Below are positions 45,992 through 55,196 of a stretch of 64,000 nt of DNA, piece by piece (position 1 is the first letter of the stretch; every line of letters begins with the position of its first letter). The position numbers and the translations under genes were made by a program. The stretch is taken from positions 1 through 64,000 of the forward strand of contig JAKSYS010000266.1 in the NCBI GenBank assembly GCA_022925895.1, written 5' to 3'. This DNA is from Fragilaria crotonensis. Taxonomy: Eukaryota > Bacillariophyta > Fragilariophyceae > Fragilariales > Fragilariaceae. The notes under the pieces were generated by a model. That model made no database searches. It was given only the letters and a program-made list of their open reading frames with translations, and was not told where the DNA came from.

Positions 45992-46450
45992 ATGTGCGAC
46001 TTGATACCATGGAAATTCGCTCTTGTGTTAGCTTTTCAAGGGTATTGAGAAGTACAACAACAAGCGACAGCCGTGTGAGTCAAGTGTTCATATACCCAGG
46101 ACATCCCGGCAGCATGTTATAATAGAATTGGTTTTTTTTGGGAGGTGCCACTGCCTTGCTTGACCTGTGCCAAAAAGAGCTTCATCCTCTGTCCCAGAAT
46201 ATTGTTGTATCGAAACTCCATGCATCGTCTTCACAGCATACCGCATAAATTTTAGTGCAGATGAATGTGTGCTAATAGCAGTTTCTGGCGTTCCGCAGCG
46301 TCGAGCAGCGAGCATACCGAGGACTATAATTTGATCGTAACAAGCAGATGTGTCGTTATCGAAACGCGCCGTATTCATTTTTAAAATCCGCGAGAGATCT
46401 GATGTAAGCTGTGCCAACATGATTGGATCTAGTACCACGGACATATTGTA

Positions 46451-47480
46451 AGTCGTGACAAATATGCAGCCAGTGACAAACAGACCCAACAACTTGCCAC
46501 TGGAATGGAGAAAAGCATAGAAGACCAATGGACAGAAGTATTCTTGGTCAGAAAGCAAACTAACCAAAAACGCAATTCCTCACTCTCCAAAGTTGAGGAA
46601 AACACCCCACAAGTTAACATCATCTTCAAATTCAATCTGCTGGTTAATGACACTCCAGCATGTACCAGTTTGAAACCAATGGCAAAGAACCAGGCCTCAT
46701 AAAGTCCTCAGGCGGACAAAGTGTTCATCAATTGTCACTGTGGTTGTCATCATTTGACTTGCTCTTTTTCTCCCTGCTAGTAAGGAGTTGGGCGGGGCAT
46801 TCGAGCACAACATGAATCCATGGCATCATATGTGCAGAGACTCTGACAAGCTCCTGCTCAGCAGGCTGATCAGGCCCCGTCTTCCAGTTTGGGTGAAAGC
46901 AGTCTCTCTCACACTGAGCAGCACACCATCCATCCTTGGAGGATATTGATTGCAGGTAAACCAATGATAACAAGAGTGAGACTACAGTATCTGCCTAGTG
47001 GGGTCATCCTGCAAGTCATCCCACAGAACAGGGCTAAAAATGCCTTGCCCATCAGGCTTGGTCCAAATAACTTAAAAAAATTACTGGACAGTATGCAACA
47101 GGATAGCTGAAAGCATTATTTTTATTAAGAAAATTACATGACGTGAGATATTCAAGATATTTGAACTCCGGGCGATGTCTTACTGGATTACTGAATGACC
47201 AAAGGCAATACGTGAAAGGGTCCGTATCATACTGTGATAGACATGAACAAAGAGAGCTTATCTGTTGATTATGATCTGACTATTCAACAAAGCAAGGATG
47301 TGTCACCAGCAATAAATGTAAAGGTTCTTTCTTTATTGAGGATTACTAAGTTATCCGTCTTACTATACTGTTAACAATTCTCACACGAAGCCCTATCAAC
47401 ACTCCTCCACCATCAAGACGTGGCACATCCATATGACAGAGGCACCACGTCTGACAGTCCGAAGCGGATAGGGATCAGGA
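46451..47480. other. No recognisable gene
   Basis: Short frames only, no motif identified. The last ~100 bases before the SIT stop (47380-47486) resemble the 3' flank of the intact SIT gene (shared CTGTTAACAATTCTCACA-type stretch and a GACAGTCCGAAG word). The duplication therefore included the 3' untranslated region. Confidence 0.5.
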
Positions 47481-48510
47481 TGTCGTTTATGCCAACGTCT
47501 CTACATTACCATCACGGGTCCCATCGGAATCAGTGCCTTCCGCACCACCATTCGCAACAGTCAAAGACTTGACGAACTGCGCCACGCTAGGGTCTTTCTC
47601 CAACAATGCTTTCAAACTCTCAGGGGCATGGTCGATAAAGTTCGGGAGCTTGACAATGTGTCCAGGACCATATTCAAGGACCGTGTTGTCATCCTTCATG
47701 TTGAGGCCGGCACGCTCCTCGGCAGTTCCAATGTACTCCTCATCGCGTTTGAAGCCAGCAATGGCCTTGTGAACATCTGCAATAACCCATGCTCCCTGAC
47801 AAAGGCCAGTAGCCTCCAACAAAAGGCAAATGCGAAGCAGAATGTACGTGATGGGGGAGGACATGAATGTGATTGGGAAGCAGGAGGCCACAAGCTGCCA
47901 AGCGATGGAGCCAATAATCGTGGTAATCAAGGCGCCAAGAAGACCGGTATCGAAGAGCTTCTGGACGCCGTCAGAGACACCGAAGACGTTCGTTTCACCC
48001 GGGGCGATCTCAACACTTGTAACTCGGGCCACAAAGAACATGCAAGAAACCACACAGAGTTGTCTCCCAACCATGAATCCGGGCAAGTTGCGCGCGTCGC
48101 CGCTGAAGAGCATGTGAGCAGTCTTCCTGGCAAAAATGTTGGAACCGCGGTCCTTTGCGCAAATCTTGGCAGTCGCAAAGAAGGCAATCTGCATGGCCTC
48201 GAGCATGCCGACAACACACAACAGGAATATGAAGACGAACACAGCAGCAATCGGAGGAATACCGTCCCACACAGTTGTCTTGCCCTCAAACAAGGCAGTG
48301 AAGGTAACTGCCAAAGCGAATCCCAAAACTACGATCGAAAACAAGCATCGCAACCAGAAGAAGATGTTCATGATTGCCGATCGAGGAGGCTCCTTGGATA
48401 CCACAGGCTCTTTGGCCAAGTAGCACACGATCATCTGAAGAACATAGGATGCATGCAACAACCCTGTGAACTCGATGGTCATTGAAACCCAGAAGACAGC
48501 TGACATGAAG

Positions 48511-48523
48511 TACAGCTGGTTTT
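48511..48523. repeat. TA target and left terminal inverted repeat
   Basis: TA followed by CAGCTGGTTTT. The intact SIT has a single TA at this position. Confidence 0.92.
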
Positions 48524-51500
48524 CTGTTCTAAAATCCGGGCGCACGTCCCAGTATTAATTCTACGCTAGACCGATTTCACTGCCAATATGACGTCACGAG
48601 GGCGGGACTTTGTCGTGTTGGAAGCAAGGCTTCCACAATGAGATTTTCAAGCCGTCGTTTGCAACATTTCCATTCTAATCTATAGATTTACCTCCTGCAG
48701 TCACCTTCCTATGTAACTCAGTGAACCTACTGTTGGTGATAAATCTATAGATACAATGGTTGACAAAGGTAAATATGCTATTTTGACTGATGCCGTCATG
48801 CTACTTCGAACAGACATCACGTATGGTCCGAGATTGTCAAATTGCTGGCTTCCTGCATCAACTTGGGCTGAAGCTTTAGGGAGATTTGATGTCAATGCGT
48901 CCCTTGGCGTCATTGATGTAAGAAGGTTCAATACAGGGATGTCCAAGTCGGCTTCTTTCGGAGAATTGATGCACCGATTTGATGGATCAAACACAACAGG
49001 AGTGTTCAGAGTCACATACAAGAACACATTCTATTACTACTTCACAGAGAAATCAAGGCAGATACGGTACCCATGTCCACTTAACAGTGCATGGAACGAA
49101 AAAGTAATGGAAGCAGCCGCAAATGTGCTAGTCATTCCAAGCACAAGATCAAGACCCGCTCTCGACACAATGATAACTACACCTGTCAACACGGAGGCTA
49201 CAACGGGAGGAAGGATCGGAGACATTGTTGAGCAATCACCGAGCAAACGAGCAAGGATAGGAGATACTGGTGCGGCCGCTGTAATGATTGCTGCTGATGC
49301 TTCTAGCTCAAGTTACTGGCCATGTAGCCCAGAGGCATACCGAGTGTTCAAACCACCAAAGAAACATGGGACAACGAATTGCGAGGATGGGAATGATACT
49401 GATTTCGATTCTGAAACTCCAATGGAAGCACTTCAGAGAAGGATTGTACTGCTTCAAAGCGTTCATGAGGAAGAAAATAATTGGAGGAATGTTGTGCAAG
49501 GTAGAGATATCGACAACGTGTGTACCAAAGCTGAGATATGCGCTGTCAGGCAAAGGGCGACGTTTCTTTGTTATGCGTACCGATTGGCTCTTGCAAAAAT
49601 GAATGAATGGACGTGGCAAGACTGTTGCACTGAATCTTGTAAGGTATTGAACACTGTTGGTATGACGCAAGCAACCTTCTATAAAACCATCGCAAATTGG
49701 AACATTGTGTTCCGTAATTTTGAATGCTTCCCAAACCCAAACTTGTCTGTTCAGTGTGGAAACGACCTCTTCCTCGAGTTCTCGAAGTGTTTCCATGCGC
49801 AAAGGAGCAGATTGTTGCATTTGGCGTCGAGAACTTGTCACATCTTTCAATTGAAGCAGTCTATCAATTCGTTCATTCGTCTGTAATCCCAAGGCTGGCT
49901 GCGTTGTGGAAACGTGAATCGGTAGTAGACGAAGATACTGCAGAAACGTCAACATTGAGTACAAGTACTACAGCCATTAATCCTACTAGCAATCCTGTCG
50001 ATGTCGATCAAGATGAGGATGATATTGCGCTATTCCTTCGCGCACATAGACTTAAAAACATGAGCTTCACAACAGCATGGCGCTGGATGCGATTACTCGG
50101 ATTCAAGTATGATACGAGAAGGAAGAGCTTCTACGTCGATGGCCATGAACGTGAAGATGTTGTCGCACATCGAAATGCATTCTGCAAGAACTACCTTACC
50201 GTGCTTGAGCCACGTTGTCGGCGTTGGATTCAGCTTCCACTCAGTGAAGCTGCTACGATCAAGACCTTAGACACAGATTTCGGACATCATTACTATGATA
50301 TTATATCTGATGAGACTCGGGTTGAGTTTCACGTTGACTATTGGAAGAATTGCATATCAAGAATCAAAAGGGAGAAGAGGCAGCGCGAGATGTTGAAGCA
50401 AAAACAAGCATACGAGTGTCATCATCAGTCAGGCCCTTGATGATTATTGGTCAAGATGAGTCTGTCTTCGCGCAGTATCTACTGTCCTCCAAACAATGGG
50501 TTGGGCCAAAGGACAAGTGCCACTTCTGCCCAAGTCGGAGGGCGATGGGTATATGCTTTCTGCGTTCGTGTCACGCGAATTCGGCTTTGGCAGGCAGATG
50601 ACAGAGGATGAGTTACAAAGAGTGAATATGGCAAGGCAAACAGCAGCTCTCGGCGGTGGAAATTACCTCGATACAACAGCTGCGATGGAAATCTTGGGAA
50701 CAACGAGGAAGCCGATTTTGTTGGAATCCCCCTTCGTAAAATACTTGTTCATCGGAATCAATAATCAGGGTTATTGGAATTCATACCACATGAGTCTTCA
50801 GCTTGAGGATGTGGTTGATTGCCTACGAATCCTATATCCAAGCTTCGATTTTGTATTTTTGTTCGATCATTCTCAGGGACACGCTCGCAAACGTGATGGT
50901 GCACTCAGTGCGATCAACATGCAAAAGAACTTTGGAGGATCAAAACAGCAGATGAGAGACACAGTCATAATGTCACAAGAGGGTTATCTGGGCACACACT
51001 CACCAACCCTGGGCATCGGAGACACACAGTCAATGGTATTCAATACTGACGACTGTGGCCCATGGTATTTGACACCAGAGCAACGTGACTTACAACGTCA
51101 TGATCGAATAATGGGAAAAGAAGCAAGCCAATTGAAAACAAAGAAGACCCTTCTTGAAGAGCTCAACGAAAAGGGTGTGACGCTCCAACAAAAACGCGGG
51201 TACACTAAAGCCGAACTTCAGGAATTGGCAAGAAACAATTCAATCGAAACTCACAAAGAAGTCGACAAAATCCTATCTGGATGGGAAGGAAAATCTAAAG
51301 GCATGCTACAAGTTCTGTGGGAAAGAGGACTGATTGATCCAAGTGAGTTAGATAAATACACTGTCGACGGAAAGAAAGACACAATTTCAGGGAAGATTGA
51401 CTTACGGTATTCCCTACGCCATCTCATCGCAGAGTGTGCTGATTTCAAGGATGAGGAAACGGCACTTCAGTACCTTGGATCTCAGCTGGGCATCACGGTA

Positions 51501-52077
51501 CTTCTAACACCAAAGTTCCATGCCGAATTAGCAGGGAAGGCATTGAATTTTGCTGGGGTCACGCAAAGGCTTTCTACCGACGGGTTCCTGTATCTCAAAA
51601 GAGGGACGAGAGAATTTCAAACAACTTGTGAGAGATTCAACGTGTTCAATCAAGGAGTTGACCAAAGAAAGGATGGGAAAGTTTGCTTCGAGAGCACGCG
51701 CATATATTTGTACTTACCATCATCTTTTGAGAGTCAGCAGAGAATGAGGCAGCAAGGTCGTACCCACAACTTCATCGCCACAAGTATAACAGAAGATCAA
51801 GGACTTCTGTACTCCGAAATCCAACGCCTGATGAAATTGTTCAAGTCTCACAGGTGTGCATTGGACTTCGATCGTGGCTTCGTCAACAGTGCACTCAAAG
51901 AAGCAAAGACAAGAAACGAGGAGGACGAGGTGTGATCATCATGTCGACAGAGATGGATTTTTATGGTCGCAGGAGACAGCTGCTACTAAAACTTGATAAA
52001 GGATATGGAAATAATATGCGTGCATGGTACGAATTGTACACAACCTACGTTCGGACGCTTCAACGAAAAACCAGCTG
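48513..52077 (+). mobile_element. TA-flanked Tc1/mariner-like transposon (copy 2) in SIT
   Basis: Comparison with the intact SIT gives the exact ends: GACATGAAG-TA-GTTGTTGATG in the intact copy becomes GACATGAAG-TA, element, TA-GTTGTTGATG. The element is 3,565 bp with 11-bp terminal inverted repeats, CAGCTGGTTTT and AAAACCAGCTG. A duplicated TA is the signature of the IS630/Tc1/mariner superfamily. It encodes a broken DDE transposase related to copy 1 at 24-28 kb. It lies in opposite orientation to SIT. Confidence 0.93.
48756..51935 (+). pseudogene. Transposase of the SIT-inserted transposon, three frameshifts
   Basis: The coding sense starts at ATG 48756 (MVDKGKYAILTDAV) and crosses four frames. 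Blocks: FNTGMSKSASFGELMHRFDG (N-terminal), WRNVVQGRDIDNVC and WQDCCTESCK; then 49724-50340 with FTTAWRWMRLLGFKYD (DNA-binding) and EVEDVV-type spacing; then 50341-50500 with IIGQDESVFAQYL (first Asp); then 50496-51935 with FVFLFDHSQGHARK (second Asp) and KGMLQVLWERGLID. At the expected final Glu (GIEYSWG in copy 1) this copy reads ALNFAGV, so the catalytic Glu seems lost. All three shifts fit single-base losses (near 49730-49880, 50342 and 50510). Inactive as it stands, although the element ends are intact. Confidence 0.8.
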
Positions 52078-52079
52078 TA
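52067..52079. repeat. Right terminal inverted repeat and TA target
   Basis: AAAACCAGCTG followed by TA, complement of the left end. Confidence 0.92.
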
Positions 52080-52786
52080 GTTGTTGATGTAGTCAAGCAT
52101 GCAGAGCGAAGCGTTAACCTGGGAGTTGAGTTGTCCAACCATGCAGGTAAAGAGGATCATTGCCAGACCACTACCCAAGAAGATAGTGATGATCCATTCG
52201 GGAAGTCCCCAGAGTGCCGCACCCTTGGTGGGACCGCCAGCCATGTTGACAGCAAACACAGTCAAAACAACCAGGAATTGACGACCGAGAAGGTAGCGGT
52301 CAAGGTTGTCGCCAGTGAAGCAGAACTTGCAGATGGCGTGAGTTTTCTTGTGCGAGACCTTGTAGAGTTCTGGGTTGACCGGCGCGAGACCAACGAGAGA
52401 AGCTTGACCTCCTTCGACCATGGTGAGCCAAATGATAGCACCCCAAATGACAACAAAGGCGAGGATAGGACTGACTTCCGAAGAGATCTTGGTCTGGCCG
52501 GTGAAGATCAGGCCCATGACCATGGCAATCGAGAAGATGAGAAGTCCAATGGAGTAAATGCTCTTGAACAAGGTGACATTGTCAGAAATATCTGGAAGGG
52601 GGGTTTCGATTGCCATTTTTGGTTAGTAGATTCTGCTCTGCAATGGAAGACACCAGGTCGAAATTGTGAGACGAGAATTTGGTGTGGTGGTCCCTCGCAA
52701 AAAGGTGAACATTTGGCTATCATACGGCAAAAGAAAACGTGACGTCGCTTGCAAGCAACGGCAGAAGATGTATTCGATGTTGTTTG

Positions 52787-52892
52787 CATGTGTGAATTGC
52801 TTCCTGGGATTGGAATTTTGATTCGATCATACAGATATATGAAAAGATATTGCTCACGTTTGTGGGACTGGATCCTTTCCTAAAATGCGTTG
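52787..52892 (+). promoter_or_regulatory. Two-box module, copy 4 (upstream of disrupted SIT)
   Basis: Box A CATGTGTGAATTGCTTCCTG at 52787 and box B TTTGTGGGACTGGATCCTTT at 52859, spaced 72 bp, ending in AAAATGCGTTGCC. It is the positional equivalent of copy 1 at the intact SIT. Confidence 0.65.
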
Positions 52893-53141
52893 CCACCTTG
52901 AGTTTAAGCTTGCTTGTATGTGTCCATTGTTTACTCTGGAACATCTGGTTGACCTTGGTTTTTATTCTGAGATAAAGATAGCTAAAAGTCAGTGTACCTT
53001 GCCTTGGTGGGATTAACCTTGCGCCAACGGCTCTGGGTACAGATGGTAATTGAATTCGGTGATATCGCTTGTGACCAACTGCGGATCAAAAATGTCGTCA
53101 CAAAACCAAGTTACATAATGTTTTTTGTTCGATATTGTTTT

Positions 53142-53252
53142 CATGTGTGAGTTGTTTAATGGGATTGAATCTATATACTTTTAACTTACATATTATAATT
53201 TTCGACGTGGAATGTGCGTTTTGTGGGACTGGCTCTTTTCCATAATGGACGG
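53142..53252 (+). promoter_or_regulatory. Two-box module, copy 5
   Basis: Box A CATGTGTGAGTTGTTTAATG at 53142 and box B TTTGTGGGACTGGCTCTTTT at 53220, spaced 78 bp. It lies ~355 bp beyond copy 4, so the disrupted SIT has two modules upstream and the intact one has one. Confidence 0.65.
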
Positions 53253-53730
53253 GTGACGAGTTCCAATTTTGAGTTTCTGCTGGTCAGTGATACTATGATG
53301 ATGTAGTCTATGCTCTAGACATGCCCAGTATTATTCCGAATCATCGTTTTCCTTTCATCTCGTGTCCGATGTTGCTTTATAGATGACACACGTTGATGTA
53401 TCATACTATCATACACATATATGTTTGGGACGAAATCTTTAGATGTGTGTGTTAAAAAAAACTGAGCCACCAAAGAACTTGCTGTTGGGTTGTCTGAGCA
53501 ATACTCACACTTGCCGACGAACCTTGGCACAGACGACGTCAGACTTCAAACACCTCAGACTATCAGACTGTAACGTGAGACGATAGTGCGATGATCTGTC
53601 CGTCACCCGTGGGTGCTAGTCTAGCCTCACATCACACAACAACCAGCCTGAGCCCATGTTACCCGTCCCGTCATGTTACAAGACTTGATACTTGATCACA
53701 CGCATCCTGTAACATCCTAACTCGGTTGAC
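53253..53730. other. Gene-free stretch with a T-run in reverse sense
   Basis: No coding signal. At 53453-53460 there is an A-run (T-run on the reverse strand, after GGTGGCTCAG). It could be the 3' end of the LINE-B relic beside it. No matching target duplication was found. Confidence 0.35.
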
Positions 53731-53732
53731 TC

Positions 53733-54850
53733 TCACATTAGAAGGAAGATCTCTTTCCCTTCATGCTTAAATCGCTTTCTCGCTGAATACTTTCCCTTCA
53801 TGGTGGGACCATGGATCCTCAGCCAATTCCAATAAAACGTGTCGGTTGAATGAGGTGGATGCTGACCTCTTGTGGTACTGCGAGTCTCGGACTCTTTGGT
53901 TCCAGAAGATTTTAAGCGCAATGGAACCTCTTGTTTCCCTCAAAATGTTCAGGTGTACATCCTGTTTTCGGGTAGCTTTATCTGTGTCACTGCACAGCTT
54001 CATTTCGTATTGACCAGAGCAGAATTCCCATCGTTTGCCAGCCAGCGTTTTTGTTCTCAGTTGCGACCCCTTCATTCTTGAATAATGATGTTCCTCACAT
54101 TGACGATTTGTCACCACCCAAGAAGATTCTTCTGATCGGTCACTATTCACGCGTCATTCGAATAAAGAAACTGAGGTATTAATGGCGACGTTGACTTCTG
54201 GGTGCTGCATCGAACCAACTCCATACGTCGTGAAGCAATATATACGACGTAGTACCAGCTATGCCTCAAAAGGAAAGGAGCCCATGGTGTGTCGTGCAAT
54301 ACAAAAAGCCATCTAATGCCGATAGGAACTCTCCTCTCTACTTGACTCAGTTGGGAGGTCTTGACATTTGAGAATATGATTGCGGTCGTCAATGTCGGTG
54401 CATGTTTGGGCAAAACAATGGTCCGGTGAACGCTGTAAATTTTTGTCAGCAAAAGGTCATTGTCGTGAACCCGTGTCCCACAGATAGTGGACGCACTTTG
54501 GCAACATTCGACCATGCCGAACCGTGTGCATCCCGATGAACGCTCTCTGACATTTTCCTTCGTCCAACCATTTTCGAGAGATTATGTCATGAATGTAAAT
54601 GATGGGGGACCGCTAGAGTTGCAGACCGAGTAAAGTGCAGAGACATGTTGAGCTGATAAGGTTCCATTTTGAAGCATGAGATCAGCTCAAATATCAGTGG
54701 GCGTCGGTCGTCTATGTTGCCTCGCTGTAATCTCGATGCCATGCTAACTGCGTCAACGTTCAGTTACGCGAGCGAGGTGAGGTTGTCATGCGCCGTGTAC
54801 ATGCTTATTGTTGTCCTGCTGTAACGCTTTGAATATCCTGGAAGTGCGGT
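53733..54850 (-). pseudogene. LINE-B relic (RNase H end, zinc motif, C-terminus)
   Basis: Reverse-strand remnants match the LINE-B C-terminal order. GHQDNNKH-type sequence with RGNID and LIFELISC words lies at about 54.85-54.66 kb (RNase H end). HAPTLTTAIIFSNVK and its sister frame CTDIDDRNHILKCQDLP at about 54.4 kb give the zinc motif. NWLRIHGPTMKGKYSARK near 53.83 kb corresponds to NWLTVNTPVFRESTRRVK in LINE-B. Frames are heavily broken, and ends are unresolved. Confidence 0.55.
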
Positions 54851-55196
54851 CGTCTCAATGGCTCTTCAACGTATTTCAAAGTATGTCCGTTCATGTCTTG
54901 ACGAGGAAATACGTGTTGACTATCTTTCGACTGTTCGTAGCAGATGTTGCTCTTCAGGTCCGACGTGGCCAACAATTCGCATGCAAACCCAGATTAACTC
55001 ATTATGGCTGACGATATCCCCTGGCATCATTCTTGTGGGCGCTATATCAGGAAAAGATCAGCAACTATAGTACAAATATAATGTCAATGTCTCGTTATAT
55101 ATGGTAGATTAGAACATAAAATCTGAGGAAGGCGGCAACATCAGTTCATTGCCGGAGACAGCTGTTGTTCCAGTTCATCGATCACGTCATTCGTCT
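54851..55196. other. Intergenic region
   Basis: Nothing recognisable. It contains the 3' flank of the SLC13-like gene. Confidence 0.4.

Larger units (their letters stand above)
42498..46011 (-). mobile_element. LINE-B, 3.5-kb 5'-truncated copy nested in LINE-A copy 2
   Basis: Inserted on the reverse strand between two 19-bp direct repeats, GAAATTCGCTCTTGTGTTA, at 42479-42497 and 46012-46030. The repeat lies in the LINE-A coding block TQERISFESPN, which shows the target. It holds an RT C-terminal part, an RNase H, a zinc motif and a C-terminal WKxWxxxWK region, in broken frames. The sense-strand 3' end is GATGTTTGGTTTTTT, with no poly(A). Confidence 0.88.
40530..46450 (-). mobile_element. LINE-A copy 2, 5'-truncated, with two nested insertions
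   Basis: Three separated reverse-strand blocks align with LINE-A. (1) 46450-46031: LDPIMLAQLTSDLSRILKMN, motif A TARFDNDTSACYDQII and a damaged motif B (GTGQARQW). (2) 42478-40988: LTQERISFESPNGT, motif C as DAYVVEDTSAGF with the catalytic pair lost, thumb, connection, and RNase H start YIASDGGLDRTMSTFGWV. (3) 40563-40530: a short continuation, GWVLATS. Removal of the LINE-B copy (42498-46011) and the LINE-B end (40580-40971), each with its own target duplication, makes these blocks contiguous. The 5' limit is abrupt near 46,450. The 3' limit is unclear, since homology to LINE-A fades below 40,530. Confidence 0.78.
47487..52616 (-). pseudogene. SIT: Silicon transporter copy 2, split by a transposon
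   Basis: The N-terminal 180 codons run from ATG at 52616 down to 52080, and the remainder from 48510 to 47487. A 3,565-bp element separates them within the codon for Tyr180, five residues after the CMLD motif. Apart from the insertion I see no frameshift or stop. EGGQ, both GRQ motifs, EAMQ and CMLD are all present. Compared with the intact copy only a handful of residues differ through most of the protein, and the C-terminus is longer (ends GNVETLA). The gene cannot give a full transporter unless the element is removed or spliced out. The truncated N-terminal frame would add ~45 foreign residues from the element. The promoter side retains the two-box module twice (52787 and 53142). Confidence 0.92.

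Noticed and set aside
46505-46973. Possible extra gene between LINE-A copy 2 and the second SIT
   Set aside because: Short frames on both strands, no motif and no frame-preserving intron could be found.
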